In this document: piece after piece, positions 23,206 through 38,109 of the stretch
Numbering within the stretch: position 1 is the first letter of the stretch
Layout: the number at the start of each line of letters is the position of its first letter
DNA from: Bettongia penicillata ogilbyi
Taxonomy: Eukaryota > Chordata > Mammalia > Diprotodontia > Potoroidae
Direction of reading: 5' to 3'
Assembly (NCBI GenBank): GCA_023548195.1
Contig: JAJHZJ010000221.1
Span: 4,262,358-4,326,357, forward strand
Length of the DNA stretch: 64,000 bases
Made by a program: the position numbers and the translations under genes
The notes under the pieces: generated by a model
What the model was told of the DNA's origin: nothing
Databases searched by the model: none
What the model saw: the letters and a program-made list of their open reading frames with translations, nothing else

Positions 23206-23296
23206 GTATAAAAATAACCAATGGCTTTCTTCCCGACCCTTCAGACGGTATTTCTGCTGGCACTGATGCATGTTAGCATATGCAGAATAAGTAAAG
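23206..23296 (+). CDS. OSMR: OSMR exon 2: start codon and signal peptide
   Basis: The acceptor follows a T-rich tract ending TTTTTCAG at 23205. After 15 untranslated bases the ATG at 23221 opens a short hydrophobic leader, [20 protein letters not shown], whose spacing and composition match the human OSMR leader. Cleavage probably falls near residue 21-22. The exon ends GTAAAG before GTAAGG at 23297, after one base of codon 26 (phase 1). An alternative donor six bases upstream (AA|GTAAAG) would keep the frame but is the weaker match. The exon is too short to stand out as an open reading frame. It was found by looking for a leader that joins exon 3 in phase. Confidence 0.9.
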
Positions 23297-26200
23297 GTAA
23301 GGAAATGGAATGAAGATTTAACTTATCAGAATAGGAGGGATACAGTGAGAGCAAAAGGCAAATACAGGAAATTTGGAGCCTACTACAGATTGTTTATTGT
23401 GAATTCTTTTTCACTTCTGTCATATTATTTTTGATGGTTTTAGAAGAGTCATAGATTCTTATGGTTCACTTGGAAAATTCCTTCCTATGGATGAGCAGAT
23501 CCTACCATCAGGCTTGCTTCAGCTTGCCATTAACTTCTTAGATTTTTCTTTTCTATGATTTAATTCTAATGAGTTGTAACTTTTTCCGTATCTACTACTC
23601 ATTCATTATTGTCAATACTCATAATATTGTCCTTAGAGCTGATGTTTGTAAAGAGCTTTATGTTTTTTCAGAGAGTTGTCTTGCACATCGGCATATTTGA
23701 CCCTCACCAAGTAAGATAAGTTGTGCAAAGAGCATCAAAAAAAAAAACAGTTTTAGAGCTGAGAGAGATCTCAGAGTTATTTAGTCCCACCTTTTCTTTT
23801 TATTTCATTTTTTCCCAGCCCCTTTATTTTCCTTTTTTCATTGTTGCACTTTTCGTTTTATTGATGTGTTTTGTTTTTATGTGACATTTACAGATGACTC
23901 ACAAATCTGTAGCACTCCTCCCACTTCTCCATTAAAAAAGATTAACTGAAATCTGTTTTCCTCCTCCCATCCTCTGCCCCACTAAAGGAGAAAAAAAGCA
24001 TGCAACAAATATGTATAATCAAAGAAAACAAATTCTCTCAGGGACTACACATGTACATACACACAGATGCGGGTCTCATTCTGCACCCTAAATCTAACAC
24101 CTTTATTTAATGAGTAGGATGTTTCATTACTGGTCCGCTGAAATCATGAATGGATATTGTGTTGAACCAGCCTTATAGATTTCAAAGCTGTATTTTTTCA
24201 GTGTTGTTGTCATCATATTGATCTAATTCTTTCATTTCATTCTTCATTCATATATTTTAAAACCTCAGAATTGCTCATTTGCATAATATTGACACTATAC
24301 ATCATTCTTCCGGTTTACCTTCTTCACTTTGCCTCCATTCATACAGGTCTTTCCATATCCTTTTGAAATCTTTTCCCTCATTTCTTACAACATAATTTCA
24401 CAGAGGACAAAACTAGACCCAATGAGGTGTGTAGTAACTTGTCCAAGGTTATATTCTTTCCTCTGTACCAATTCTCATACTCAATTTACAGATGACGAAG
24501 CTAAAAATTAGGGAAATAAGATGACTTGCCCATATAGCTTATATGACATAGAAACATGACTCCAGTTCAAGTCTTTGGATTCCAAAATGCAGAGCTCATG
24601 TCAGATAGCATCAATCATCATTATCTATTTTTCTGGGTAAAGAGAGGCTATGTCTCTGAGTAATCACAAGTCTATTTTCTACTTTCAGCTTTCTACTGCT
24701 TTGGTTTAAACTACTGAAGATGATAATGGATGAAAGTATTTGCCTCTTCCCCTGTGTTTCTCAAGCAATGATTTTATTTGAAAAACTTTGAAAATGGATA
24801 CAAAAATGAACTGCACCCAAATGTTATATAAAGTGTGGTTAGCACTTTAATTAGTCTTGTACAGATTTTTTTTTTTGGATTTGGTAATTTATATAAACTC
24901 ATCAAGTTTGCCTTGTTCTCAGGCTTGCTGGTTCCAGGTCTCCTTCTTTCTGTGTTTAGTCTATTATTTCTCATATGATTAGACAAAGGAAAAAAATAAG
25001 TGTTTTGGAGGGTAAGAGGACACAGGATGTCCTTCCAAAAGTCTGTGTAAAAGTCATTGAAAGACACAGATTTGTTTAAAATACCATTTAAATATCCCTC
25101 CTGGTTTTCTTTTTCCTGGAGAGATTTCTCATATACCCTGGTACATGAAAATATTACTCTTCATGGCCTCTTGGTTCTAGTAGTACCACTAGAAGCTTTG
25201 GGGGCAGTTTGTGACTGAGTCACAATTTCTAACTTGTATTACAAATATCCCATATTCTCATACCTAAAATATATCTCTCCTTATCTATTGCAGCTACTTT
25301 TTTTTGAGGACTAAGATTTCTACAGAAGGAGAAAACTGGCCAGTGATGCTAAAAGCATATGCCTTAGCTCGGTGTTTTTTAACACACGAGGGGAGGTTTG
25401 TGAGATAAGGGAGGACTGGGAGCCAAAGCCACGTCTGAATCATATCCCCAAGAGAGACAAAGATACAGCCAGTTCTCTAGAAGGGCAAAACAATTGTAAC
25501 TCAGCCAGCAGAAGTTGTGGCTGAGTTATAAGTGGGATGAGGAAAAGAGGTGGGGACCTCAAGTAAGATATTCCTCAGGCCCTAGAAGGCAGAACAGGAT
25601 GAATGATTTAAAGTCTGACAACTCTCCTGACGTATTGTGCCAGGCTCTTGTCCCACCTCCTGCATTTGTGAAGATGCACATGAATCGGTCCACACAACAG
25701 AATTGTGCTACGATATGAAAAAGAGATATTTAGGGACAGAGTCTAGGAATAGATGGGATCTCTAGCAAGATCACTGAATTGGTTTCCTACCTCTAATCAC
25801 ACAGGCTTGGAAGGGCCAATTATCAAGTCTAGAGGTTTACAATACAGAAGATTCTGAACAAAAGAAAAGGAGATTGGGGAGGGGAGGAAAGAAAGGGTCC
25901 AGAGAAAGGGCAGACAGGTGAAGGGTATGGGGGGGCGGGGTATGGACAGAAGAAAGAAAGCTTGTCAAAAGACAGGTTGGGTTCAGGAAACCATGCTTTT
26001 TTGGACTATGACAGCACCCAAACCACAATTGTGATCAAATGTAGCGTTATTAAAGATACTGCTATTCAGTTCCCAATTCCCAAATGTAGCTGAGAAGTCT
26101 GCATTGTCAGGTTTTTGAAACTTGGTACTTTTGAGAGGATCCCATAATAGACAAATGATAAATGCTAATTATAAGTAGTTAGCATCTACATACAGCACTG

Positions 26201-29200
26201 GCTTGGCCATGTATGTCATAACCAGCTATGAGTACAGGAATCTAATCCCGAGTCCAACCTGGATATCTGTATAATAATGTCATTATTGGTAGAGAAAATG
26301 AATACTCCATGTGTGAGAGGTGGGGTTGATGAGAAGAATATTCTCTTTCTCAAACTCTCACTGACTACCTCACATTTCTTTCTTAGTAAGTAATACTTAG
26401 CTTTTTATAGTCTACTTCTGACTGACCTGTGCAAATCAGTCACGAAATATGATAATACAAAAAATATAAAAAAATCTAGTCTATCTTTAGACAGGCTTGT
26501 TGCTCTAGACATACCCTTCCTCCCACTTGTCTGTTTTCTAGAAATACCACCCCTTCCCCTCCTTCCCCTAATGGAAACTTTCTGCTTCAGTAATAATCGA
26601 CACCTTTTAGTCTGTGGAATCTGAGGTGGGAAACCATTCAGATACTCTTGCTAGAGGCTCCACCTACTTTTATTGTCCTCTTGTCTTCATTATATCTTTC
26701 TCCCATTAGGACCTAAAACTGATATTTTCTCAGGACCAAATGATGAAATGTGCTTATATAAGAACACCTTCTTGCTTAACATATCCTCCTCAATTAGTGC
26801 TTAATGAATGAAAGATACTATGGAGAATGAAAGGCAAGTATGTGGCTGAACCCTCACTTCCAGTAGTTTCTGAGATGCTCCAGGGTTCAGCCCATTTCTT
26901 ACCAGGAAGTTAGAGTCTATTCTGTAGGCTTGTAAGGTATTTGTCCACTAGCTCTGAAGTGCTTAAGGAGAAACGTTAAGTAACAGTGTTTTGGCCCCTG
27001 TTTTCACTGGTCATGCTGACCATGATGCTATGGGGGAAAAAAAAAGTGTTGCCCTCCAATACTGAACAAGGAAAGAGTTTCTTTGTCTCCTAGAGACACC
27101 ACTGGTTGAATTTTAATTGCAGTTTTGATAGACAAGTTTCTTTGGCATGATTTCTGGGTTTTGTGAGAGGATGAGTTTGGGCTTAGCCAAAAAATAGGAA
27201 GACTTCCTTCCCAGTGAGAGCCCTCCTTTGTACTAACCAGACTCTTTCTTCAGCACCAGTCACAAGTCTGAGGATTTACAGCTAGTTGTCTGAGGGAGTG
27301 TGTTATAGGATAAAAACACTTGGCTGAAAAAAAAGGTTGGTATTTATGATTAGATCATTGAAGTTTGGCCAGTTTGCTTTTATTCAAACCCATAACCCAC
27401 CCAGCTGTTGATTTTATTAAGGAAGAGAAAACTTTTCTTTTAGAGTGATACATAGCTACAATAGGGCATCTTGACCGATGGAGCTGTGAGGTCTTAATGG
27501 AATATTCTTGATCATGTTATTTTATAAGGAAAAGCTACTGCTCAGAATTTTATTTTTGCACCCCATGGTGTGGGACACATGCCTTGAGAGCTTTGCTCCT
27601 TTTTTGAGAGCTTCAGTGCATCTTTTCCTTGGTAGCTTTATGCTGCAAGTGTAGTCCACTAAATTTCTAAAAAAAGAAAATCAGTGAGTTCAAATATTTT
27701 AAACAACTTTTATGAAAGAGGCTTAACACAGCATATTCTAAGTAGGCTAGACTCAAAAGTTTATCATACCATCATTCACTGTTCTCTTCTCCTTTTCATT
27801 TTCCTTTCATGCGTTGTCTTCCTCCGTTAGATTACATAAGGGCAGGGCCTTTCTTTTTTTGTATTTCAGCACTCAGCTCTGTGTTTACCACACAGTAGAT
27901 GCTTAAAAATATTTATTGACTGACTCACTGATTTATCCATTGCCAAACTATTGAATGAGTCCCTATTCTATTGCTCTTATGATCCAATATAAATTTAGTG
28001 ACTATACTTCTGAACTAAAAATTGGGATATAGGGTCTGATAAAGGATACCAATGAAGGTATGAAGGGCCACTAGGTTTGGAATCCAAGGACTTCAAGTAT
28101 TTGAATATTTGTCTTAGGGAAAGAGGAACTAAGCTCGATCTGCTTGGCAGCAGAGCAAAGAGTTAGGAACAATAAATGAGTGTTGCAATGAAGCAACTTT
28201 GTGTTTGCTATAAGGAAAACAAACAGGTTACCCAAAAGTAGTCTGCCTTGAGGGATAGTGAGCTCTCCCTCACTCTATATCTTCAGGCTAGAGCTAGAGA
28301 TACCTACTTGTTGTTATTATTGTAGAAGAGATTCCTGGGTAGGTACAGTTGGACCATACGGCCACTGAGGTCTCTTCTAGATCTAAAAACCTGTGATCCT
28401 ATGGCTGCTCCATGAAACTGCCATGAGTGGATGGATGGAAGACCTCCACATTGGCCTTTTGGTAGTCCAACACACAAGAGACAGTCCAGGATGGAAGGTG
28501 TGAGGAATATTATGGAGCATGGAGAATGTGCGAACTGACAGGATATTGGCCTGGAAGTGAGGGAGCAGTCTAGGAATCTCCTTTGCAAAGTTACGAAAAC
28601 GGGTGACTACGTAGCGCCCTCATTGTTGATTAGTACTTACTGTTGAATCTTATTCTCTTGGCTTAGGGTGACACTGTTCTCTCCTGATTCTTTTCTTGCT
28701 TGTCCGACCCCTGCTTCTCAAGTCTCCTTCACTGGATCACCATCTATCTCCTTACACTTTTTGCTTGCGTTCTTCTCTCATGATCTCATCAACTCCTGTA
28801 TCATTTCTATGTATATGAAACAAATCTATTTATCAATCCCTGGTTTCTTGCCAGAATTCCAATCTCATAGCACCATACGCCTGCTGGATTTTTTTTAACC
28901 TAAGTGTCCCATCAGCATTTGAAATTCAACATTTATGAAATACTCTTTCCCCCTAAACCTGGCCCTCCTCCCAAATTTCCTCATGTTGAAGACAACAGTA
29001 TTTTCCTAGTTCAGAATCACTCTTGTCTTATCTCTCTCCCTCACCTTTCCTATTCCTGTCAATTATATCTCTAGAATATGGCACAGTGGAGAGAGTGCTG
29101 GATCAGGAGTCATCATGGAAAAGATTTTAGGTTGTTTTCCAGTGTCTCACTCCCCCTCTTCTGTCCCACTAGATGATGAGAAGAAAACAACTTCAATCCC

Positions 29201-32200
29201 ATTTTAAACATTTACTCCTTACGTGACCTTAAATAAATTGCATAGCTTTCTGGGCCTCAGTTTCCTCAGCCATAAAATAAGAGAACTGGATTAGATGATC
29301 TCCAAGATCCATTTCAACTAGGTCCTTTATAGTTTGTACCATTCCACTTGATCTTCCAGTCTTATGATTCTCTAGTGATTTTATGTGCATTAGTTTCATT
29401 TCCCTAACTAGAGCACTTTTTCTTATCCTTATTTTACATTTCGCATAATGCCTAGGTTAGTGATGAATACTTAGGAGATGATTAGTAACTTTTTGATTGA
29501 TAGAGGTGTTAATTCTGGTGCAGTAATCTGTGTGCTGATACTTAGAAACTGCTTAGACTATTATAACTGAAAGGACACTTATGAATCATCTAGTCCAAAC
29601 CCTTCAGCTTATAGATAAGGAAACTGAGGCTCAGAGAAGTGGAAGTGTCTAAAGAAGTTAGTAAGTAGCAGAACTGGAATTCAAATCCAGGCCCTTTGAC
29701 TGCAAATCCTATGCTCTTTCTAACAAACTACACTACCTTGGGATGTGTCCTCCTTTCATATCTCCTTAAAGCCTGTAAAGTGCTAACTTCTAACAAAAAA
29801 ATAAGAATTTCCAATTTTTTCCTCCCAGAAAAATGAAATAGTATTAACAATTGCACTTTCCCAGATACAGATTTCCAAATCTACTGGAATTTGCGCCCCT
29901 ACCACCAACCTGTGTAGTTTCACTGTTTTTCAGTTTTAAGAATTGAGCAGTTATTTCTTAGAAGAAAGAACAACTGAGATGAATGGTTTAATCTTGCCAG
30001 TGCAAGAAATGGTCAATTTAATTTATGCAATTATTTTTACATGCTTGACTGATTTTTCCATAATTTGCTTTTGTCTTTCAGGGTCATTTGAAAATTTAAT
30101 ATATCCTATTGAATCTATTAATGTTTCCATCCATTCTGATGAACGGTATTTGGATATAAAATGGACTGTTCCCCCACGTGCTTATACGTGGAATTTAACA
30201 ATGATTTTCCAAATAGACATCAGCAGAACCACATCAAACAACACTGTTGAGAATGTAAGTATTTTTAAATGGTATTTTTTCTGTCATTGGGGAAAAAGCA
30301 CTCTGGCATGTTTTGTACAGCTCATATTCGCATTAATGTTTTCACTATAAATGAAACCCATGGAATGAAGGAAGTTTCAGCTAAATGCAAGGATGACCCA
30401 GGGGTTTTCCTGACTGGGGAAAGTGAAGGAGTTGGCTGATTTTATCTTATCTGCACTTGAGGGCAACAAGAGCTATCTCATGGGATGCTTGATTATCTGC
30501 CCTTGAGGTGTTCATCGCCAGCATTTGTTTAAAAAAAACTAACAAGAAGAGGACTGCAATTTATGTTCAACATCTGTTGAAGATGATGAAGAGGTAGAGA
30601 AATTCCATTAAGAACTTACAAAGCTGCTTCAGACAAAGTCCACATGTGCATTGATGAGAGATGGCTTCATGAGGAAGGGTAGATGTTCGGGAAAGCACAG
30701 AGAAGAGGAAAAGATGGTAGGGCAAACACTGTCTTGATTTTCACAAGAAGGGAGAAGGTGGAATTTGTAAGCTATGAACCTGTAAGCTTGACTTCTGTTC
30801 TGGCAAAGTTCTAGAAAGCTCAATGTTCAGGAAGGCACAAAGGCATAGAGAGAAGGCATAGCTAGTAAATCAGCTCAGAAAAAGAGATCCAGCATGTCAG
30901 CACCAATAACAAGTTGTGATGGGCTGACTTCATTACTAAACTGGCAGAGTTGAGGAATGCTTGTTATAATTTATCTAAAATTCAAAAAAAAATACAAGAG
31001 AGACTTGTATACTATTATTGGGAATGAGGAGAGATGTAGGCTCAATGGTATTTCAGTTATGTGAACTCAAAAGTGATTGAATTGAGTCAAGTCAATAAGC
31101 ATTAATTAAGTACCTGTTATGTGCCAGATACTGCACTATGGCCAAGAATGTAAAGAAAAGGGGGAAAAAACAGTTACTGCCCTCAAGGAGCTCATATTCT
31201 AAGGGATGAGACAACATGTAAGCAACTATATACTTACAGAATACAGGGTAAATTGAAGGTAATCTCAGAGGAAATGCACTTGCATTGAGGGAAATCAGGG
31301 ATGTCTTCTTTGAAAAGGTGAGATTTTAGTTGAGACTTGAAGGAAGAGGAAGAAATAAGAAGAGCATCCTCAGAATGGGGAATAGCCATTTTCCTATGTG
31401 AAAAGTCAGAGAGATGGGAGACAGAATTTTGTGTGTAAGGGAAAGCAAGGAGCCTAGTGCTGTCGAATTGTAAAGTATGTGGATGGGGAATAAAATGTGA
31501 GAAGGCTAGAAAGGTAGGAATGGGTTGGATTATGAAAGGCTTTAAAAGTCAAACAGAGAAGTTTTCTATTTTATTCCAGAGAGAAGAGGGAGCCATTAGA
31601 ATTTATTGAGGAGTGACCCAGTCAGACATACTCTATAGGAAAATCACTTTGGTAGCTAAGTGAAGGATGAACTGAAGTAGGGAGAGATTTGAGGCAGGGA
31701 AGCCAACTGGAAGGCTGTTGAAATAATCCAGGCTTGAGGTGATGAGGGCTGGCATCATAGTAGTCTTCACGTCAGGGGAAGGAAAGGGCCATATATGAGA
31801 GATACAAAGGCAAAATCAGTAGGAATTGACAACTGAGTGGATAATGGGGGGTGAGAGAGTGAGAAATGGAGGATGATGTCTAGTTTCTGAGTCTGAATGG
31901 GTGAAGGTAACCATAAGGGCAAAGGAACTTATCTGTGGGAGTGAGGACATGTCTCCTGACCACGAAGTCAAGATCTTGCCTTTGAGTTTTGAGTTTTATG
32001 GGCCAGACACACTGGCTTTCTTTCACTTCTTCACTCGTACTATTCCATCTCCATTCTCTGTGTCTTTCATTGCCTGTCCCCATGTCTGTATTTTTTCATC
32101 TTTATCTCTTGAAATTTCTCATTTCCTTTAAGATCCTACTGAAGCCCCACCTTAGTTGTGAAGTCTTTTCTGCTCCTTCAAGAAGCTAGTGCCTGCCCAA

Positions 32201-35200
32201 CAAACCACTTTGAATGTATCTTGTATGGTTTTGAGACATATTTGTATATGTATATGTCATTTCCCTGTTAGAATTTTAAGCTTCTTGAGGGCAAGGGCTA
32301 TTTCACTTTTGCTTTTGTGTCCTTAGGGCCAGGCTCTTAATAAATGCATGTCAATTGATTTTTAGAAGAATAATTCCATATGGACCCAAAGTCTAGAAAG
32401 CCCTCCTTCTATCCCTGGATTACCTTCTTGAACCCATCTTGGATACTTTCATGAATCTAAAATCTCATCACTGGAATTATTCCCTTCACCAATTCAGAAC
32501 CACCCCATTGATGTCTTCTCATTCAGTATGATTCCTGTTCATGCTTTTCTATTAATCTTCCCCGAATAGATTTTTCCAATATGCGGAAGGTCTTCCTCTT
32601 GTCCTTTTAATTTTTTTAGACACCCATGCAATCCCTACTGAAGCCATTAATCTGTTATCACTCAGTACATGAATGGCCTTTCCCTTTTATATAGGTCCTC
32701 AATATCTTTTTCACTGTTTCTTGCATTGAAGTCATGGCAAATAATATGCAGCAGCCTGCTTTGTAGCATCTTGCCATTGTAAGGAACCTCAAAGGCCAGC
32801 TCATCCAACTAGGAATCCAGTAAAATGTGTGACTGAATTCTACCACAACGATGACAAGGAATCTTCTACTGGAAGACATCCAATGAGGCAGAATTCACCC
32901 TGCCTTTCCCTCGTTCCGCCGCTGCCAATAAGTCTTCTCCCGGTTAAAATTCCACATCTTCTTCAATCAATCCTTCTATGGATTCTATTGATTTCCAGTC
33001 TCCTCAGCACCCTGGATAGCCCTTCTGTGGGCATGCTGGTATTCTAACCTCTACCTTCGGACATGAGTACACCTAAGATGGAATTGGATAGTGCAGAAAG
33101 GATATTTGTCCCCAAGTTACATGTTGGCCCTTCAGAAATCTTTAGTTCTATGCATTTACCATAACAACACAGAAATGTTTCTGAAAGTTTTTTGTGGAAA
33201 CTGAATTTTTATGAATTTAGTTATTCAGGCACATGAAGGGACTTTGCATTTAAAGAAGTACTATGGTAAATCCCTTTAATTAACCTGTCTTGTAAATCCT
33301 GGTTTATTTTTCAAGTTTCCTTCCAGTAAGCTGCACTTGGACTTTTGATTCTGATTTGATATTCTCAGTACAGTAGGGATTTTTGATGAAATTTGGGCAA
33401 ATTTAATTTCCTAGAAATTGAGAGCTCTTTTCTCAGCCTTTCTTTTTTATCATCAGCAAATAACAGTGAATCAGCTCCTAGGGAGAAATGATTTTTTTCA
33501 AATTACTAGATGAGATGCTAAAGCACTTATCTGTTTATTTTGTGAATTTATTCCTTGGAAAATATTGGCAGTAAAGAAATGGATTTTATCACAGAGAGTG
33601 GTTTGGGATTGTTAAAAAGCATTGTGCAGTTTCCCAGATGTGATCTAGCCCCATTTCTTCTATCCTATTCTGACCTAGCTCATTGTCCATCTCTAGATAT
33701 GTTTCTAGCCTAAATTATTCTAATTGAATATTTAAGAATTTTTAAAAATTATCTTATTGTTTGAAATCAAGGGAAGCAATTATTTAGTAAATCTGGACTA
33801 TCCATTTGATTAATTCAGGTAATTCAAGCTATCCTCCAATATTCTTTCTAGGTTACCCAGACAATGTTGTAGTACTAGAAATGTTCCACTTTCATAGTTG
33901 ATTTGACAGCAACCAGGTCTTCACACTTCATTCCCATATTACAACTTTCAGAGGGGCAGCGAGGTGGTGCAGTGGATAGAGCACCAGTGCAGGAGTCAGG
34001 AGGACCTGAGTTCAAATCTCATCTCAGACGCTTGACACTCACTAGCTATGTGACCTTGGGCAAGTCACATAACCCCAGTTGCCTCATCCTGGGCTATCTT
34101 CAGTCATCCTGATGAATATCTGGTCACTGGATTCAGATGGTTCAGGAGGAGAAGTGAGGCTGGTGACCCACACAGACCTCCCTCACCCAAAACAAAGTCA
34201 AGTGCAAGTCATGTCATCATTTCTCTGGTGGCATAGTCTTCTTTGTCAACAAAGGACTAATACACACTGCTTTCAGCAAATCACAGGATTTTAAAGATGG
34301 AAGTGGCTTTGGTGGCCATCTATTGCAATCATAAAAGAGAATTCCCACTACAACATACCTGGTAAGCGGTCATGTAGGCTCTGCTTGGAGACGTCTAATG
34401 AAATGGAACCCTCTACATTCCCATTCCACTTTGGGACAAAACTTAACTATTAGGAAAGTTTTTTCCATTCGTCATCTCTAAATTTTTGCCCTTCGCAACT
34501 TTTATCTCTTACTCCTGGTTCTGCCCCAGTGACCAAACAGAACAAATCTAAATCCCTTTTCTACAGAGCAGCCCTTCAGATACTTAAAAAAGGCTGTCAT
34601 GCCCTCTACCCATAATCTTCTTTCCTTCCAACTAATGTCCCCAGTTCATTCTTACCCATCTTCATGTGAAATGAATTGAAGCTCCTCCATAATCCAGGTT
34701 GTGCTTCTCCACATGCTCTTTAGCTTATCAATCTTGTTCCTAAATTGCAGGACCCTTTATTTTTTATGCTATGAATGCAGACCCTGAAATGCTGAGTGTT
34801 TTCTGGGATCAAGAATTTAGGACTGATACAAGATCTTATTAATAGATTTTCTTGAAGTTTATTTTCCATAAAGAGAAGTTGTCATGAATTCTGATTTTCA
34901 AAAACAAATATTTTCAGACTATGTGTCCTGAATAGGCAGCATGCCTTGTGAATACAGAGCTGACCTCAAGTCAGGAAAATCTGGGTTCAAGTCCTGCCTC
35001 AGACACCTATCGCTCACTGTCCCAGGCAAGTCTTAAAAACTATAAATTACAAAGAAGGTGTCTACCCTACATTGCTAGGAGTTTCCTATCTTGGATTATC
35101 TGTCACTTGACTCTCACCACTACAATTATCTCTTATTTTATGTAGATCTATGCCTCGAGTCCTACTGGGCTGCTGCCATGTGTGCCATCTTGTCACTCCT

Positions 35201-38056
35201 CTGCAGACCCATTCCATCCATTGTAGAGCATCAATCATGACTAATGGGTTAATAGTCTTATTAAGCTTAGAAGCTGATATATAGTATGATTTAGTCTTCA
35301 GAATAAAGCTTTTATTTTAGTGTTCAGTAGAGTACTTCCATAAACATATTTAATAAATGGCAAGAGTCTGTGAAACAATTTGTTGGGAGTCTCTTATCAC
35401 TAGAAGGGCCCAAGTCAAGCTGATATTTCACTAATAAAATATCTGCCTTGGGAGCATATCTTTTAAAAAAAATCATGCCATGAGTGGGGTGGCATGTGAT
35501 TTCCATTCACAACTACACAAAAGTCAGAAAAGCTCTATTAGTCATTCGTAGAGGTCAGGTTCAATGCTCCCAAAAATGCTACTATAAATCAATGCATCAC
35601 AAATTGTGTTGCATGATGGTACACACTATCCTTGTGGTTACCATTAGTGATATATTTTTCTTAGATAATATTAGACATAAAGTTTTCTATTATATTCTCT
35701 CTGTTCTCATTTTCTTTTAGAAAATTTCAATTATTATTTTATTATTTGAATTACTTTCATATCATTTCAAGGGAAATTAGTCATGAGTTGCCAGTGCTTG
35801 GAAAAATCATAGTATCTAATAAAAGGTCTTAAGTGCGAAAAAATAAATACAGTGAATTAATAATGAAAGATTTCTGTGTCCACTTCGTGTTGCCTCTGGT
35901 ACTTACCTGATTCAATTGCCTGATAATATTTTAAATTGTATTAAATTCTTTGCTCATTTAAAATTTTTCTAAGCTTTTATTTGTGTGTGTGTATGCCGGG
36001 TTTTTTTAGTCATTTATCTTTTTATTTAGTACTTCTCTCTCTCTCTCTCCCCCCTCCCCTCTCTTTATTTCTCTCTCCTTTCTATCTCTTCTAGACTCTG
36101 GCACTTACTAGTTTTGTGATCCTGGGCAATTCCCTTAATTTAGGCAACTCCTTAGGTCTTACCTACTAAGTCAGGGGTGGGTAATTGGCCTTGAGGCCAC
36201 ATGTGGCCCTCTAAGGTCCTCAAGTGGGGCTCTTTGAATCCAAACTTCACAAAGCAAATCCCCTTAATAAAAGGATTTGTTCTGTAAAACAAGTTTCCCC
36301 CTCCCTCCCCCACCCCATTGGTCTATGACTTAGACAAGATGTAATCTGTGTTGGTGGAGGGAATTTCCAGCCCGGTAGTTATCTTTCAAAAATCGCAGAT
36401 CCTTTGTGTTTGTTTTTTTATAAGAAGTCTGACTCCCTGGGACCTGTCACTCTGAAATCTTGGATTTATCTTAAGACATTAATTTTAATGAAATGTATCT
36501 AAAACTCCCGTTATTTTTGAGCAAACACAAAAAATCCCCATGGTTATTTTCTAAAATATCTTACCCTTGATATCCATTTTATTATAAATCAGAATTTTAA
36601 AAAGCAGTTCCCACATGTTTCCAGGCAGTCAGGAAGGTCCTACCCATAGAGAAAGGGCACTTGAACTTGGGATGATCCAGTAGGCAGCTCCTGCCACAAA
36701 TAACCCTAACCAAGGGTATTGGGTTCTGTTGCGCTCTGAAGCAAGGCATGGACAGTAGATAAAACCAGGAAGAGGGCAGCCCTCTGCACCGGGATTCTTT
36801 TTGTTTGTTCATTTTATTCGTTTTTTAAACTTTTGTTTTTCAGTTAACAAGTAATTCTTTTTTCTTCCTCTCATAGTTCTCCTCTCCAGCGTAAGAGCAA
36901 AAACAAGCTCCTGTAACAAATACGCATAGTCCAGTAAAATGATTTCCAAAGATGAATGTCTCATTGTGGACCTTACGTCAATCATCACTGTTTCAAAAAG
37001 CAGGCAGCCTGCTTGTCGCTGTTCTCTGAAATGTCTGGTGGCCGTCGTGCTGAGCAGAGGTCTTGAATCTTTCAAAGTTGTTTGTCTTTACAGTGTTGGT
37101 GCAGAAATTGTCATTCTGGTTCAACAGACTTCATTCTGCATTGCTTCATATAAATCTGTGGCAAATAAATGCAATAAAGATAAATTGAGGTACATACTTC
37201 AAGCAAAATCCGCTTGTTAACAATGATGCTTACAGCTGTTAACAAACGAGATCAGACTGACCGCCAGATTACGGCCAGCTACCACAATGAAAACAGGGAG
37301 ATCCTTTTTTATTAACACATAGGAATGGGGGAGTGGTCCGGGTAGTTGGAGAGCGTTACAACTGGTTGCACTAAGAAAAGCGGGTTGGTATTCAGGTGTG
37401 GCTAATTACACCTCTCTCTGACAATTAAGAAATGTTCATTGTTTTATGGAACTCATCTGGAACTACTAGCTGTGATCTCCCCTCATTGTACAAAGACAGG
37501 CAAGGACAGATGGCAAGTCTTTTTTGAGGGGGGAGAGGAGGGCAACTCCAGGTTAAGCTGGTTGGGGCTTATAGACAACAAGCAGATATCCCAGGGTCTA
37601 ACTGCATGAGCAATAACAGCATTCTCTTTAAAATAATTCAGGCTTGGAAAGACCACCTATCTGAGCAAAGTAAGTTCAGGCAGAAACTGATAATTATACA
37701 GTAATACGGTATAAAATCAATTGTGTTATAAAATTAATATAGTAAAAATCACAAGTAATATTAATTTTTATCTTTTCACACCCAGGTATCTCTGGAACCA
37801 TTCCTTTTATCATTTCTTGCAGCCCCATAGTATTCTATTACACTCACATACAATCATTTGTTCAGGCATTCCCCAGCGGATGAGCAGTCCTTTAATGTCC
37901 TACTCTTTGCCACTACAAAAAGAACTGCTATAAATATTTTGGTACATAAAGTTTTTGCTCTTCTTTCTTGGCCCCCAATGATGTATAGACATGGTAGCAG
38001 CATATGCAGTTTAGTAGTACCCACTGTGTGCCAGGCAAACCATAGTGTAAATTTCC

Positions 38057-38109
<53 letters not shown>

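Larger units (their letters stand above)
23297..30081 (+). other. OSMR: OSMR intron 2 (6.8 kb)
   Basis: It contains an antisense L1 3' region (23820-24395), a MIR-like fragment near 24400-24610, sense L2 pieces (27830-27930, 28670-29060), an L3/CR1 3' end (28260-28400), a SINE (29080-29330) and an antisense MIR (29560-29745). From about 24620 to 27820 nothing is recognised, so this is the longest apparently unique stretch in the window. Confidence 0.55.

Noticed and set aside
33952..34090. tRNA gene
   Set aside because: The tRNA-like box B sequence belongs to the head of a SINE. It has a RTE-type tail and many similar copies in the window.
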